Shown here piece after piece: positions 35,410 to 46,051 of a stretch of 64,000 nt of DNA. Each line of letters opens with the position of its first letter. Position 1 is the first letter of the stretch. Made by a program: the position numbers and the translations under genes. This stretch comes from Comamonadaceae bacterium (lineage in GTDB: Bacteria; Pseudomonadota; Gammaproteobacteria; Burkholderiales; Burkholderiaceae), in NCBI GenBank assembly GCA_947374535.1, contig CANCCJ010000008.1:1-64000 (forward strand), read 5' to 3'. The notes beneath the pieces are model-generated. The model worked only from the letters and a program-made list of their open reading frames with translations. It made no database searches and was not told the origin of the DNA.

Positions 35410-36690
35410 ATGACAACTCTCAACGTGTCCGAACACATGCAGACTCTCGGGGCTCAATCCAAGGTTGCCTCCGCTCAAATGGCCAAGGCTTCTGCCGCAG
35501 TCAAGAACACCGCCCTGCGCAAGCTGGCCGCTTTGCTGCGCGCCAACATCGACGCGCTGCAAATCGACAACGCCAAAGACATTGAGCGTGCCATTGCTGC
35601 GGGCCTAGACGCCCCCATGGTGGACCGCTTGAAGCTCACGCCCAAAGTGTTGGAGACCTGCGCACAAGGCTGCGAGCAGCTGGCCGCTATGCCCGAAGTG
35701 ATTGGTGAAATCACGGGTTTGAAAGAGCAACCCAGCGGCATTCGCGTGGGTCAAATGCGCGTGCCTTTGGGTGTGTTCGGCATGATTTTCGAGAGCCGTC
35801 CTAACGTGACGATTGAAGCGGCCTCGTTGTCTATCAAAAGTGGTAACGCCTGTATCTTGCGTGGCGGCTCAGAAGCGATCGCGTCTAACAAAGCTTTGGC
35901 CAAGTTGGTGCAACAAGCTTTGATGGAGAGTGGCTTGCCCACCGACGCCGTGCAACTTGTGCAAACCACGGATCGCGAAGCTGTGGGGCATCTGATAGCG
36001 ATGCCCGAGTTTGTCGATGTCATCATCCCGCGTGGCGGTAAGGGCTTGATTGAGCGCATCAGCCGCGACGCCAAAGTCCCCGTCATCAAACACTTGGACG
36101 GCAACTGCCACACCTATGTGGATGACCCCTGCGACATCGCCATGGCAGTGACTGTGGCCGACAACGCCAAGACCCAAAAGTACAGCCCTTGCAACGCCAG
36201 CGAAAGCTTGTTGGTAGCCCGTGGCGTGGCCGCCGAGTTCTTGCCCAAGATTGGCGCCATCTTTGCCGCCAAAGGTGTGGAGATGCGATGCTCGCCTGAA
36301 GCTAAAGCCATCCTCGCCAACGTTCAAGGGGCCACCCTCAAAGACGCGACCGAGCAAGATTGGTTTGAGGAATACCTCGGTCCCATCATCAGCATCAAAG
36401 TGGTGGACGGTTTGGATGCAGCCATTGCGCACATCAACCATTATTCGAGCCACCACACCGAATCCATCCTCACCCGTGACCACATGCATGCCCAGCGCTT
36501 CTTGCGCGAGGTGGACTCGTCTAGCGTGATGGTCAACGCCAGCACCCGCTTTGCAGATGGTTTTGAATACGGTTTAGGGGCTGAAATAGGCATTTCCACC
36601 GACAAATTTCACGCCCGTGGGCCAGTGGGCATTGAAGGTCTGACCTCGCTCAAGTACGTGGTGTTGGGTCAGGGTGAAATCCGTACGTAA
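35410..36690 (+). CDS. proA: Gamma-glutamyl phosphate reductase
   Basis: ProA reduces glutamyl 5-phosphate in proline synthesis. The 426-residue aldehyde-dehydrogenase fold protein has the NAD(P) site [18 protein letters not shown], the catalytic Cys in [12 protein letters not shown] and the [10 protein letters not shown] segment. It ends the leuS-lptE-holA-proA block, 13 bases after holA. Confidence 0.96.
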   Translation: MTTLNVSEHMQTLGAQSKVASAQMAKASAAVKNTALRKLAALLRANIDALQIDNAKDIERAIAAGLDAPMVDRLKLTPKVLETCAQGCEQLAAMPEVIGEITGLKEQPSGIRVGQMRVPLGVFGMIFESRPNVTIEAASLSIKSGNACILRGGSEAIASNKALAKLVQQALMESGLPTDAVQLVQTTDREAVGHLIAMPEFVDVIIPRGGKGLIERISRDAKVPVIKHLDGNCHTYVDDPCDIAMAVTVADNAKTQKYSPCNASESLLVARGVAAEFLPKIGAIFAAKGVEMRCSPEAKAILANVQGATLKDATEQDWFEEYLGPIISIKVVDGLDAAIAHINHYSSHHTESILTRDHMHAQRFLREVDSSSVMVNASTRFADGFEYGLGAEIGISTDKFHARGPVGIEGLTSLKYVVLGQGEIRT

Positions 36691-36772
36691 GTCAGTGACG
36701 CAACATTTGCCTCCTAAAGGCTGGCAATGTCACCCCAACGTCCTAGAATTACCTTCCACAAACAAGGACACC

Positions 36773-38068
36773 ATGGTTCCTCATCTCATCACGGCCCTCA
36801 ATGGCCCCATCAACGAACTTGAACAGCGCATCCTCGATTCCATGCCCGCCATTGAGCGTTGGTTTCGTTTGGAATGGATGGAACACACGCCCCCGTTCTA
36901 CAGTTCGGTTGACATTCGCAACGCCGGTTTCAAGCTCGCCCCCGTCGACACCAACCTTTACCCTGGCGGCTGGAACAACCTCACGCCCGAGATGCTGCCG
37001 CTGGCTGTGCAAGCCGCGATGGCGGCGATTGAAAAGATCTGTCCTGAAGCGCGTAACCTGCTGTTGATTCCCGAGAACCACACGCGCAACACCTTCTATT
37101 TGTCGAACGTGGCTCAGCTGCAGCGCATCTTCCATATGGCGGGCCTGAATGTGCGGATTGGTTCGATCAATCCGGAGGTCAAAGAGAACACCACCATCGA
37201 ATTGCCTAATGGCGACAGCGTCACGCTCGAACCAGTGATTCGCAGCAAGCGTCGCTTAGGGCTCAAAGACTTTGACCCTTGCACCATCTTGCTCAACAAC
37301 GACTTGAGCGCAGGCATCCCCGGCATCTTGGAAGACTTGCATGAGCAATACCTCTTGCCACCTTTGCACGCAGGCTGGAGCGTGCGACGCAAGAGTAAGC
37401 ACTTTGCTTGTTACGAAGAAGTGTCCAAGCGTTTTGGCAAGCTGTTGGGCATTGACCCATGGCTCATCAATCCCATGTTCAATCAGTGCGGCGAAGTCAA
37501 CTTTGCCCAAGGCACGGGCATGGAGTGTTTGCAGACCAATGTGGATGCCTTGCTCACCAAGATCAAGCGCAAATACAAAGAGTACGGCATCAACGAAAAG
37601 CCGTTTGTCATCGTCAAGGCCGACAACGGCACTTATGGCATGGGCATCATGACGGTGCGCGATGTCAAAGATTTGGATGCACTCAACCGCCGAACACGCA
37701 ACAAAATGAGCGTGGTCAAAGACGGCCAAGAAGTTAACCAAGTCATCATCCAAGAGGGCGTGCTCACGCACGAGCGCTTGAACGATGCCGTCGCCGAACC
37801 TGTGGTCTACATGATGGACCGCTATGTGGTGGGTGGCTTCTACCGCGTGCACGCAGACCGTGGCATTGATGAGAACTTGAATGCACCCGGTGCGAGCTTT
37901 GTACCCTTGGCTTTTGAGCAAAGCGCGCACACGCCGCAGCCGGGTATGAAGCCCGGCGCGAGCACGCCCAACCGGTTTTATATGTATGGCGTCATTGGCC
38001 GCTTGGCCATGCTCGCCGCGAGTTACGAACTCGAAGCGACGGATCCCGAAGCTGAAAATTACGATTGA
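36773..38068 (+). CDS. gshA: Glutamate-cysteine ligase, ferrooxidans type
   Basis: GshA joins glutamate and cysteine, the first step of glutathione synthesis. The 431-residue protein is of the beta/acidithiobacillus class rather than the E. coli class. Marks are [57 protein letters not shown] and [26 protein letters not shown] 36773 with AAGGAC upstream is chosen; the frame start at 36674 overlaps proA and is unlikely. It is followed by kup and gshB. Confidence 0.93.
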   Translation: MVPHLITALNGPINELEQRILDSMPAIERWFRLEWMEHTPPFYSSVDIRNAGFKLAPVDTNLYPGGWNNLTPEMLPLAVQAAMAAIEKICPEARNLLLIPENHTRNTFYLSNVAQLQRIFHMAGLNVRIGSINPEVKENTTIELPNGDSVTLEPVIRSKRRLGLKDFDPCTILLNNDLSAGIPGILEDLHEQYLLPPLHAGWSVRRKSKHFACYEEVSKRFGKLLGIDPWLINPMFNQCGEVNFAQGTGMECLQTNVDALLTKIKRKYKEYGINEKPFVIVKADNGTYGMGIMTVRDVKDLDALNRRTRNKMSVVKDGQEVNQVIIQEGVLTHERLNDAVAEPVVYMMDRYVVGGFYRVHADRGIDENLNAPGASFVPLAFEQSAHTPQPGMKPGASTPNRFYMYGVIGRLAMLAASYELEATDPEAENYD

Positions 38069-38076
38069 GGTTATTG

Positions 38077-39948
38077 ATGGAACAACACGGTAAATCGTCG
38101 CTTGCGGCACTGACCTTGGGCGCCATCGGCGTCGTTTATGGCGATATCGGCACTTCGCCTCTTTATGCATTCAAAGAGGTTTTTGCTAGCGCACATGTAC
38201 CCATAAATGAAGCAAACATTCTTGGTGTGCTGTCATTGTTCTTTTGGACGCTGACCATCATCGTCTCGGTGAAATATGTGGCGTTGATCATGCGCGCTGA
38301 TAACCAAGGCGAGGGCGGCTTGATGTCCTTGCTCGCTTTGGCATCACAAGCGGTCAAAGATTCTCCGCGTGCGCACCAAGTGCTTTTGATTATGGGTGTC
38401 TTTGGCGTCGCCTTGTTCTTTGGTGATGGTGTGATTACGCCGGCGATTTCAGTGCTTTCAGCGGTTGAGGGTTTAGAAATCGTCACCCCAGAAGCCAAGC
38501 CTTATGTCGTGCCTATTTCTTTGGTTGTACTGGCCATGCTCTTCTTGATGCAGCGCCGCGGGACTTCGGATATTGGCAAGCTGTTTGGCCCGGTGATGGT
38601 GGTTTGGTTTTTCGTCATTGGTTATTTCGGTTTTGTGTCTGTGCTGCAAAACCCAGATGTGTTGGCCGCTGTGAATCCTGTGCACGCGATTCGATTTGGG
38701 ATCGAAAACCAAGGCTTGGCTTTTCTCACCTTGGGCGCTGTCTTCTTGTGTGTGACGGGTGCCGAGGCTTTGTATGCCGACATGGGGCACTTCGGAAAGA
38801 AACCAATTCAATTGGCTTGGTTCTACATGGTCATGCCTATGTTGATGCTCAACTACTTTGGCCAAGGCGCGTTGGTGTTGGCAGACCCATCTGCAGTTGA
38901 GAATCCTTTCTTTCTGCTGGTTCCTGATTGGGCCTTATTGCCGATGGTGGTCCTTGCAACGGCAGCAACGGTCATTGCATCGCAAGCGTTGATTTCGGGT
39001 GCTTTCTCAGCGACCAAGCAAACCATTCAGCTTGGCTTTTTGCCGCGCATGAGCATCTTGCACACGTCCATCAAGGACACAGGACAAATTTATTTGCCAG
39101 CTGTGAATTGGACCTTGTTTGCTGGGGTTGTGCTGTCCGTCACTTTGTTTGGCTCATCTACAGCGCTCGCCGCGGCCTACGGTATTTCGGTAAGCTTGGT
39201 GATGGTGATCACCACGCTGATGACCTATTTTGTGATTCGCCACGGCTGGGGTTACCCTTTGTGGATCTGCATTCCAGCGACGGCTGTATTTTTAACTGTA
39301 GATGTTGGTTTCTTTATTTCGAACTCTTTGAAGTTTCTCCAAGGAGGTTGGTTTCCCATCGTCATGGCGCTGGCGCTCTTCGCGCTGTTGGCTACTTGGA
39401 AGGAAGGGCGCCGTTTGCTGAAATTGGCGGTCCTTACACATGGCATGGAGCTTCCTACTTTCTTGGCGTCTGTTTTTGCGCATCCACCTAAACGTGTGGA
39501 AGGAACGGCTGTTTTCTTGACTGCTGAGTCAGACACGGTTCCCAATGCGATTCTCCATAACCTCAAGCACAACAAAGTTTTGCATGAGCAAAACTTGTTT
39601 GTCACCGTGCGTAGTCATGAAGTGCCATGGATAGACGAATCTAAGCGGATGGAGGCAGAGTCTCTTGGCAACAATTGCTGGAAGGTTTACTTGAATTACG
39701 GTTTCAAAGATGACCCAGATGTGCCAAGCGGCTTGGCCATGCTGAACGGTAAGGGATGCGTCATCGACCCCATGACCACCAGCTATTTCTTGTCACGTGA
39801 TCGAGTCGTCCCAACGGTGGGTAGTGGTATGGCACCGTGGCGCGAAAAACTGTTTGCACAAATGCACCTCAATGCCAGTTCAGCTGCGGATTTCTTGAAC
39901 TTGCCAAACAACTCCGTGGTGGAGTTGGGCAGCAAGATCGAAATTTAA
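38077..39948 (+). CDS. kup: Potassium uptake protein Kup
   Basis: Kup is a K+/H+ symporter of the inner membrane. The 623-residue protein has the KUP start [21 protein letters not shown], 12 predicted helices to about residue 440 (including [17 protein letters not shown] and [13 protein letters not shown]) and a cytosolic C-domain. ATG 38077 is preferred; TTG 38065 is earlier but overlaps gshA. The gene sits between gshA and gshB, in an apparent operon that puts K+ uptake under the same control as glutathione synthesis. Confidence 0.95.
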   Translation: MEQHGKSSLAALTLGAIGVVYGDIGTSPLYAFKEVFASAHVPINEANILGVLSLFFWTLTIIVSVKYVALIMRADNQGEGGLMSLLALASQAVKDSPRAHQVLLIMGVFGVALFFGDGVITPAISVLSAVEGLEIVTPEAKPYVVPISLVVLAMLFLMQRRGTSDIGKLFGPVMVVWFFVIGYFGFVSVLQNPDVLAAVNPVHAIRFGIENQGLAFLTLGAVFLCVTGAEALYADMGHFGKKPIQLAWFYMVMPMLMLNYFGQGALVLADPSAVENPFFLLVPDWALLPMVVLATAATVIASQALISGAFSATKQTIQLGFLPRMSILHTSIKDTGQIYLPAVNWTLFAGVVLSVTLFGSSTALAAAYGISVSLVMVITTLMTYFVIRHGWGYPLWICIPATAVFLTVDVGFFISNSLKFLQGGWFPIVMALALFALLATWKEGRRLLKLAVLTHGMELPTFLASVFAHPPKRVEGTAVFLTAESDTVPNAILHNLKHNKVLHEQNLFVTVRSHEVPWIDESKRMEAESLGNNCWKVYLNYGFKDDPDVPSGLAMLNGKGCVIDPMTTSYFLSRDRVVPTVGSGMAPWREKLFAQMHLNASSAADFLNLPNNSVVELGSKIEI

Positions 39949-39951
39949 GCT

Positions 39952-40902
39952 ATGAAAATTCTGTTCGTCGCTGACCCGCTTTCGTCTTTCAAAATTTACA
40001 AAGACACCACATTTGCGATGATGCGTGAAGCGCAGCGTCGCGGTCATGAGGTGTTGGCCTGCGAGCGCAAAGACATCATTTGGCAAAGCGGTCATTCAGT
40101 CACGGCGCGTGCCAAGCGTCTGCGACTCACGGGTGAAGACGACGTGTGGTTTGAAGTGCATGGTGTCATCGATGCGTGTCCTTTGCACTCCATGGGCTGC
40201 GTCGTCATGCGCCAAGACCCCCCGTTTGACAGTGAGTATTTCTACGCCACCCACCTGCTGGAGCAGGCGGAGCGCGAAGGTGCCAAGGTGTTCAACAAGC
40301 CTCGTGCTTTGCGAGACCACCCCGAAAAATTAGCCATCTTAGAGTTCGCGCAATTCATCAGTCCGACTTTGGTGACGCGTAACCTCGATGCCGTGCGTGC
40401 CTTTCACACGCACCACCGCGACATCATCTTGAAGCCGCTCGATGGCATGGGCGGCACCGGCATCTTCCGCGTCAAAAACGACAACTTGAATCTCGGCGCC
40501 ATCATTGAAATGCTCACGCGTGACGGCGTGCAAACCGTGATGGTGCAAAAGTTCATCCCCGAGATTGAACAGGGCGACAAACGCGTGTTGGTGATTGGTG
40601 GCCAAGTGGTGCCCTATTGCTTGGCACGTATTCCGCAAGGTGGCGAGGTGCGTGGCAATTTGGCTGCGGGTGGTAAAGGGGTCGCTCAAGCGCTATCGGC
40701 GCGTGATCGTGAAATTGCAGAAACCTTAGGGCCTGTGCTGGCCGCACGCGGTTTGCTGCTGGTGGGCTTGGATGTGATTGGTGACTGTTTGACTGAAATT
40801 AACGTCACCAGTCCGACTTGTTTTCAAGAGATCTTCGACCAGACCGGTTTTGATGTGGCTGCGATGTTTATCGATGCCCTCGAAGCCGCTATCACTGCCT
40901 AA
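39952..40902 (+). CDS. gshB: Glutathione synthetase
   Basis: GshB adds glycine to gamma-glutamylcysteine. The 316-residue ATP-grasp protein begins MKILFVADPLSSFKIYKDTTFAMMREAQRRGHEV and shows the ATP-grasp loop LKPLDGMGGTGIFRV, GGQVVPYCLARIP and the metal-site ending LTEINVTSPTCFQEI. It is three bases after kup. Confidence 0.95.
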   Translation: MKILFVADPLSSFKIYKDTTFAMMREAQRRGHEVLACERKDIIWQSGHSVTARAKRLRLTGEDDVWFEVHGVIDACPLHSMGCVVMRQDPPFDSEYFYATHLLEQAEREGAKVFNKPRALRDHPEKLAILEFAQFISPTLVTRNLDAVRAFHTHHRDIILKPLDGMGGTGIFRVKNDNLNLGAIIEMLTRDGVQTVMVQKFIPEIEQGDKRVLVIGGQVVPYCLARIPQGGEVRGNLAAGGKGVAQALSARDREIAETLGPVLAARGLLLVGLDVIGDCLTEINVTSPTCFQEIFDQTGFDVAAMFIDALEAAITA

Positions 40903-40926
40903 GGCTTGCTGCATCAAGCGCTAGGC
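40897..40926 (+). terminator. Imperfect inverted repeat between gshB and the amidotransferase
   Basis: gccta-ag-gcttg pairs with caagc-gc-taggc around a ctgcat loop, covering the two convergent stop codons. There is no T run, so it is a weak candidate two-way terminator. Confidence 0.4.
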
Positions 40927-41700
40927 GGGTAGGACTTGCCCGTCCACAAATACTTTGAGCTCACCGGGTAGAAACGGTGTCCACACCTCGTTGCTGGTCA
41001 AGGGCGAAGTCACCACCACGGCCACGCGATCGTCTGGGTTGGCGAACGCTGCAAAGTCAATGCTGAGGTCTTGATCACTCAGCGTCGCCATGGCAAACGG
41101 ATGTTTGCGCTCGATGTACCAAAGCTGGGTGGACGCATGCGCCCAAAGCGCTTGGCCGTTCGACAGCAAGAAATTGAAGGTCCCGTGCTTGGCAATTTGC
41201 GGCACCAATTCACGCAAGGTCAACGTGAGCTCTTCGATAGACGGCACACTGGCGTGCGACTTGGCTAACTCTTGCATCAGCCAACAAAACGCTTGTTCGC
41301 TGTCTGTGTGTCCCACAGGTTTGAAGTTGCCGTGCAAGCGCGGTGCGTAATTTTCTAGGTTGCCGTTGTGCGCGAATACCCAGTAACGCCCCCAGAGCTC
41401 GCGCACGAAGGGGTGGCAGTTTTCGAGCGACACCACGCCTTGGGTGGCTTTGCGGATGTGCGCAATCACGTTGCGGCTTTTGATGGGGTACTTGCGAATC
41501 AGTTCGGCCACAGGCGAGCTGCTGGCGGGAAGATGGTCAATGAAATGGCGCAAGCCTCGGTCTTTGTCTGTGCCTTCAAAGAAGGCAATGCCCCAGCCAT
41601 CGTCGTGGTGGTCGGTCACGCCCGCACGTTGAGCGAAACCGCTGAAGCTAAAGGTCGCATCCGTGGGGTTGTTGCAGTTGAGTCCGAGAAGTTGGCACAT
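40921..41700 (-). CDS. Class II glutamine amidotransferase (YafJ-like)
   Basis: The 259-residue protein is an Ntn-type glutamine amidotransferase with nucleophile Cys2 (MCQLLGLNCNNPTDATFSFSGF), HDDGWGIAFF, HIRKATQGVVSLENCHPF and AHNGNLENY. Its length means it is the glutaminase domain alone, as in YafJ, with no synthetase partner visible. What it donates ammonia to is unknown; gamma-glutamyl hydrolysis is another possibility. It converges on gshB. Confidence 0.87.
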   Translation of the reverse strand: MCQLLGLNCNNPTDATFSFSGFAQRAGVTDHHDDGWGIAFFEGTDKDRGLRHFIDHLPASSSPVAELIRKYPIKSRNVIAHIRKATQGVVSLENCHPFVRELWGRYWVFAHNGNLENYAPRLHGNFKPVGHTDSEQAFCWLMQELAKSHASVPSIEELTLTLRELVPQIAKHGTFNFLLSNGQALWAHASTQLWYIERKHPFAMATLSDQDLSIDFAAFANPDDRVAVVVTSPLTSNEVWTPFLPGELKVFVDGQVLPA

Positions 41701-41707
41701 GGTGGAG

Positions 41708-41935
41708 TCAGCGAGAGGATGAAGTCTGCGTGGCGCAGTGTTGGCAGATGCAGGCGTTTCGCTGCGCAGCGGGGGGAACGCGTGTGAGCAGTTCGGGTGA
41801 AAAAGCCACTGTCACACACCAGCATGCAGCGACCGGTTGCCCAGTTTGTTTGGCGACTTCCATGGCGCATTGGTTGGGCTTGCCGCACAAAGGGCAGGCG
41901 CAGGCGTCAACGTGGGTGGGCATCGGGCTGGACAT
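41708..41935 (-). CDS. Cysteine-rich CWC family protein
   Basis: This 75-residue protein has eight cysteines in an orderly layout: ACACPLCGKPNQC, then ACWCVTV (the CWC that names the family), and ACICQHC near the end. It likely folds around metal, probably zinc, in the cytosol. Function is unknown for the family. ATG 41935 was chosen over the next Met (41923). It lies upstream of the amidotransferase in the same direction, seven bases away, so the two may be co-expressed. Confidence 0.78.
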   Translation of the reverse strand: MSSPMPTHVDACACPLCGKPNQCAMEVAKQTGQPVAACWCVTVAFSPELLTRVPPAAQRNACICQHCATQTSSSR

Positions 41936-41978
41936 GCCTCTCAGTGTAGCGAGACAGACAAGGCACAATCCAAAACGT

Positions 41979-43175
41979 ATGTACGAATTTCAACCCACGC
42001 CCGAAGCGGCTCGCGCCCGTTTGGCCAACGTCAACCCCAAAGACTATGCGCACACGCGCAATGCCTTGGATGGTGCCGTGACGCATTTGTCGCCTTACTT
42101 GACGCATGGTTTTTTGAGCGTGCCCGATGTAGCCAGTGCGATGTATCACCAGTACCGCGTGGGCGTGCAACATAAGCTCATTTTTGAGATGGGTTGGCGT
42201 GAGTATTTTCAGCATGTGCATCACCACTTAGGCGATGGCATTGCGCAACCTTTGCGCGACGGCATATTGCCCGAGGTCGAGTACAGCCGCACTTTGCCTG
42301 AAGACGTACGCCACGCCTGCACCCGTGTGCCCGTGATCGACCAAGCGATTCGCATGCTCTACACCACCGGTTATTTGCACAACCATGCAAGGCTTTGGCT
42401 GGCCAGCTACATCGTGCATTTGCGCAAAGTGCATTGGCGTGTGGCTGCAGACTGGATGTACAGCCATTTGCTCGATGGTGATGTGGCAAGCAACTACCTC
42501 AGCTGGCAGTGGGTGGCCGCCACCAACAGCAGCAAGCCCTACTTGTTCAACGCCGATAACGTTGAGCAGTTTGCGCCCCCTGAATGGCACAGCCGAGGCA
42601 CGGCCATAGACGCGAGTTACGAGACCATTGAGATTTTGGCGAGTAACCCTGCGCGTGTGGCGCAAGTGCACAAGAACGAACTGGCGTGGGACGAGCCTGT
42701 TGTCAGCACAGAACCGCCTTCAGAGTTGGGTTTTGTCGCGCCGAGCGCCAGCGATGTGATGGGGAAACATGTGTGGTTGGTACATCCCTGGGCGTTGGCA
42801 GATTTGCCTACTGATTTGCCCGCCGATGTGGTGTGCGTGGCCGTGGCTTTTGCCGAACACGCGAAGGCGCATCCGTGGAGCGCCTTGCGTTGGCGTTTTG
42901 TGGGGCAGCGGATGACAGAACTCACGCCGCACCGTTGGTTTGGTTTTGCGGAGGCGGTCAGGCAAGCTTTGTCACAAGCGCAAAGCGTGCAAACCGTGGC
43001 GCATTTGTGTTTGCCAGACCTCTCGGCGGCAGCAGTGCTACTCAGGCCCGCACCACGCTTGTTCCGTCACATTGACAAGCCGATGGACTCATTCAGCAAA
43101 TGGTGGGTTCAGGTGAACAAAAATGTGCGCCACTTGCAGCAACTGGTGTATCCGCTGCCCGCAAGAACCGTTTAA
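41979..43175 (+). CDS. Photolyase/cryptochrome-like flavoprotein, apparent circular permutation
   Basis: The 398-residue protein begins directly with the photolyase FAD-binding domain (about 7-205). Marks are TPEAARARL, HLSPYLTHGFLSV, W73REY, TGYLHNHARL (131-139), LLDGDVASN (164-172) and W176QW178. The normal N-terminal alpha/beta antenna domain is missing. After residue 262, however, comes KHVWLVHPWALAD, VVCVAVAFAEH, SALRWRFVGQRMTEL and HRWFGFAEAVRQAL, a pattern like that Rossmann-type domain. So the two domains seem swapped in order. The triad position usually Trp in TGWMHNR is Tyr. Repair or light sensing cannot be decided. ATG 41979 follows CACAAT by nine bases. Confidence 0.7.
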   Translation: MYEFQPTPEAARARLANVNPKDYAHTRNALDGAVTHLSPYLTHGFLSVPDVASAMYHQYRVGVQHKLIFEMGWREYFQHVHHHLGDGIAQPLRDGILPEVEYSRTLPEDVRHACTRVPVIDQAIRMLYTTGYLHNHARLWLASYIVHLRKVHWRVAADWMYSHLLDGDVASNYLSWQWVAATNSSKPYLFNADNVEQFAPPEWHSRGTAIDASYETIEILASNPARVAQVHKNELAWDEPVVSTEPPSELGFVAPSASDVMGKHVWLVHPWALADLPTDLPADVVCVAVAFAEHAKAHPWSALRWRFVGQRMTELTPHRWFGFAEAVRQALSQAQSVQTVAHLCLPDLSAAAVLLRPAPRLFRHIDKPMDSFSKWWVQVNKNVRHLQQLVYPLPARTV

Positions 43176-43192
43176 GCGCAGTTCTTTTGGCT

Positions 43193-43588
43193 TTATTCGC
43201 CAGGCGCCGGCGTGACTTTGGAGATGAAGTATTCGGTCTCACCAAAGCAAGATGGCAACCCTTTGTGTTGCTCGTATTCGATGACCACTTTCTGGCCGAT
43301 GTGCGCGTTGATTTGATCGGCCACAGCGTTGTCACGAACCGTGAATGCAAACTTTTCAGGAATCGCGGGCATCGTTGCCAGGGCACGCACTTGTTCGCCT
43401 TCCCATGACTTACACACCCAGCCTTTGTAAGACAGCTTTTGTACATAACCCACGCTCTCACCTTTGGAGTAAGTGAAGTGGTACGAGAACATCAAGTACA
43501 GGCAGAGCACGATGAGCACGGTCAAGACCAAGCCGATCACCGTGCGCAAGGCATAACGAATAAATGTGCTGATGAAGTTGCGGGTCAT
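43193..43588 (-). CDS. Membrane-anchored protein of unknown function
   Basis: I cannot name this 131-residue protein. It has one N-terminal helix (YALRTVIGLVLTVLIVLCLYLMFSY) and a mostly beta, extracytoplasmic-looking domain with two cysteines (GWVCKSWEG and LPSCFGET) that may form a disulfide. Similar small proteins are widespread in Burkholderiales, some misnamed 6-phosphogluconate dehydrogenase as far as I recall. No neighbour explains it. Confidence 0.65.
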   Translation of the reverse strand: MTRNFISTFIRYALRTVIGLVLTVLIVLCLYLMFSYHFTYSKGESVGYVQKLSYKGWVCKSWEGEQVRALATMPAIPEKFAFTVRDNAVADQINAHIGQKVVIEYEQHKGLPSCFGETEYFISKVTPAPGE

Positions 43589-43642
43589 GTGCTTGCTTTG
43601 AAGAGAGGGTGAATGCCCGAATCATAGTTGGCGTTGCCAACA

Positions 43643-43669
43643 AAAACGGCTCCCGAAGGAGCCGTTTTC
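43643..43669 (-). terminator. Terminator of glcB (bidirectional stem)
   Basis: The 11-bp arms aaaacggctcc (43643-43653) and ggagccgtttt (43658-43668) surround CGAA. On the minus strand the loop is TTCG and a T5 run follows, ending glcB transcription. Confidence 0.9.
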
Positions 43670-43701
43670 TAGTACGTCACTTGCAGTGACTTAGCCTTTG
43701 A

Positions 43702-45921
43702 TTAAGCCGTACCCGCTTTCACTTTCAAACGCCATGCGTGCAGCAAAGGCTCGGTGTAGCCGCTGGGCTGCTCTTTGCCTTTGAACACCAAGTCGAGAGC
43801 AGCTTGGTAAGCAGGCGCTTTGGCGAAGCGACCGGACATTTTTTGGTACTGCGGATCGCCAGCATTTTGCTTGTCCACCACGCCAGCCATGCGCTTGAAA
43901 GTGGCCTTCACTTCAGCGGGTGTCACCACGCCGTGGAGCAACCAGTTGGCGATGTGTTGGCTAGAAATGCGCAGTGTGGCGCGATCTTCCATCAAGCCAA
44001 CGTTGTGAATGTCAGGCACTTTCGAGCAGCCCACGCCTTGGTCAATCCAGCGCACCACGTAACCCAAGATGCCTTGCACGTTGTTGTCCAACTCTTGTTG
44101 ACGCTCGGCGTCTTTCCATTTGGCTTTGGCGACCACGGGCACTTGCAGCAAGTCGTTCAACAAGCTGTCGCGCACCTTGTTGTAGTCAATCTTCTCCAAC
44201 TCTTTCTGGACATCGGTGACTTTGACTTGGTGGTAGTGCATCGCGTGCAAAACAGCTGCTGTGGGGCTTGGCACCCAAGCGGTGTTGGCGCCTGCTTTGG
44301 GGTGACCAATTTTTTGCTTCAACATTTCGGCCATCAAGTCGGGCATGGCCCACATGCCTTTGCCGATTTGTGCCTTGCCGCGTAAGCCGCATGACAAGCC
44401 AGCCAACACGTTGTTTTTTTCGTAGGCTTGAATCCATGCGCTGGTCTTCATGTCGCCTTTGCGCAGCATGGGGCCTGCTTGCATGGCGGTGTGCATTTCG
44501 TCGCCGGTGCGATCCAAGAAACCTGTGTTGATGAAGGCCACGCGGCTCGCCGCTGCGGCGATACAGGCTTTCAAGTTCACGCTGGTGCGGCGCTCTTCGT
44601 CCATGATGCCCAGCTTGACGGTGCTGTCAGCTAGACCTAAGACCTTTTCAACGCGACCAAACAACTCACAAGCAAACGCCACTTCCGTGGGGCCGTGCAT
44701 TTTGGGTTTGACGATGTAGACCGAGCCGGTGCGCGAGTTGCGAATGCCAGCTTTGCCGTGGCCTTGCAAATCGTGCAGTGCGATGGTGGTGGTCACGACC
44801 GCGTCCAAGATGCCTTCTGGAATTTCGTGTGTTGCACCGTCTTTGCCTGTGTACAAGATGGCCGGGTTGGTCATCAAGTGGCCGACGTTGCGAAGGAACA
44901 GCAATGAGCGGCCGTGCAATTTGACGGGCTGGCCATCTTTGCCGGTGTATTCGCGGTCAGCGTTCAAGCCGCGTGTGAAAGTCTTGCCGCCTTTTTCAAC
45001 GCTCTCAGTCAGGGTACCTTTCACGATGCCCAACCAGTTGCCGTAAGCCAGCACTTTGTCGTCCGCATCCACCACGGCCACGGAGTCTTCCAAGTCGAGG
45101 ATGGTGGACAGCGCGGCTTCCACGATCAGGTCGCTCACGCCGGCGGCATCAGACGCGCCGATGGCGGTGTTGCGGTTGATTTGCAAGTCAAGGTGCAAAC
45201 CGTTGTGCACAAACAGCACCGACGATGGCTCAGCCGCCTTGCCTTGGAAACCCACGAATTGCGCGGCCTTGGCCAGCTTGGTGGTTTTGCCGTTCTTCAA
45301 CGACACAAGCAACTCACCGTCCACCACGGCGTAGCCGGTGGAATCGATGTGTGAGCCGCTCTTCAAGGGCACGGTGCGGTCCAGCACGTAACGTGCGTAC
45401 TCGATCACTTTGGCGCCGCGTACGGGGTTGTAGGCTTTGCCTTTTTCTGCACCGTGGGTTTCGGGCAAGGCGTCTGTGCCGTACAGCGCGTCATACAAAG
45501 AGCCCCAACGGGCGTTGGCCGCATTCAGTGCGTAGCGTGCGTTGAGCACGGGCACCACCAGCTGTGGTCCAGCTTGCAAAGCCAGCTCAGCATCCACGTT
45601 TTTGGTGGTCGCTTTGACCTTATCGGGCTGTGGCACGAGGTAGCCAATTTTTTCCCAGAACTTGCGGTACGCCTTCATGTTCTTGATGGGGCCGGGGTTT
45701 TGCTTGTGCCAAGCGTCCATGTCCAATTGCAGGCGGTCACGCTCAGCCAACAAAGCGATGTTCTTAGGTGCCAAGTCTTGAACGATGGCGTCAAAGCCGG
45801 TCCAGAATGTGCCGCTGCTCACGCCGGTGTCAGGCAACACTTTGGTTTCGATGAATTTGTACAAATTGGTGGCAACTTGCAAGCTGTGAACTTGCGTGCG
45901 CTTGGTGGTGTCTTGGCTCAT
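43702..45921 (-). CDS. glcB: Malate synthase G
   Basis: GlcB condenses glyoxylate with acetyl-CoA to malate, in glyoxylate or glycolate use. The 739-residue protein has the G-isoform length and shows [12 protein letters not shown], the [14 protein letters not shown] region, [34 protein letters not shown], and [23 protein letters not shown] precedes the ATG on the minus strand. The next gene upstream encodes a TDT transporter. Confidence 0.96.
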   Translation of the reverse strand: MSQDTTKRTQVHSLQVATNLYKFIETKVLPDTGVSSGTFWTGFDAIVQDLAPKNIALLAERDRLQLDMDAWHKQNPGPIKNMKAYRKFWEKIGYLVPQPDKVKATTKNVDAELALQAGPQLVVPVLNARYALNAANARWGSLYDALYGTDALPETHGAEKGKAYNPVRGAKVIEYARYVLDRTVPLKSGSHIDSTGYAVVDGELLVSLKNGKTTKLAKAAQFVGFQGKAAEPSSVLFVHNGLHLDLQINRNTAIGASDAAGVSDLIVEAALSTILDLEDSVAVVDADDKVLAYGNWLGIVKGTLTESVEKGGKTFTRGLNADREYTGKDGQPVKLHGRSLLFLRNVGHLMTNPAILYTGKDGATHEIPEGILDAVVTTTIALHDLQGHGKAGIRNSRTGSVYIVKPKMHGPTEVAFACELFGRVEKVLGLADSTVKLGIMDEERRTSVNLKACIAAAASRVAFINTGFLDRTGDEMHTAMQAGPMLRKGDMKTSAWIQAYEKNNVLAGLSCGLRGKAQIGKGMWAMPDLMAEMLKQKIGHPKAGANTAWVPSPTAAVLHAMHYHQVKVTDVQKELEKIDYNKVRDSLLNDLLQVPVVAKAKWKDAERQQELDNNVQGILGYVVRWIDQGVGCSKVPDIHNVGLMEDRATLRISSQHIANWLLHGVVTPAEVKATFKRMAGVVDKQNAGDPQYQKMSGRFAKAPAYQAALDLVFKGKEQPSGYTEPLLHAWRLKVKAGTA

Positions 45922-46051
45922 GGTGCGGTCTCTCTGGATAAATCAAAAAGGAAAATTCAGGGCGAATCTTATTGGATTGCGTGGCGTTGATTGCATCGCC
46001 AGCTTTTCGGCTGTCGTGACAAATACGTGGGTAATCACGCCAGCATGTGGA

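Noticed and set aside
41730..41978. N-terminal extension of the photolyase-like frame (to supply the missing antenna domain)
   Set aside because: This part is antisense to the CWC gene and shows Cys/Ala shadow composition, not the photolyase N-domain motifs.
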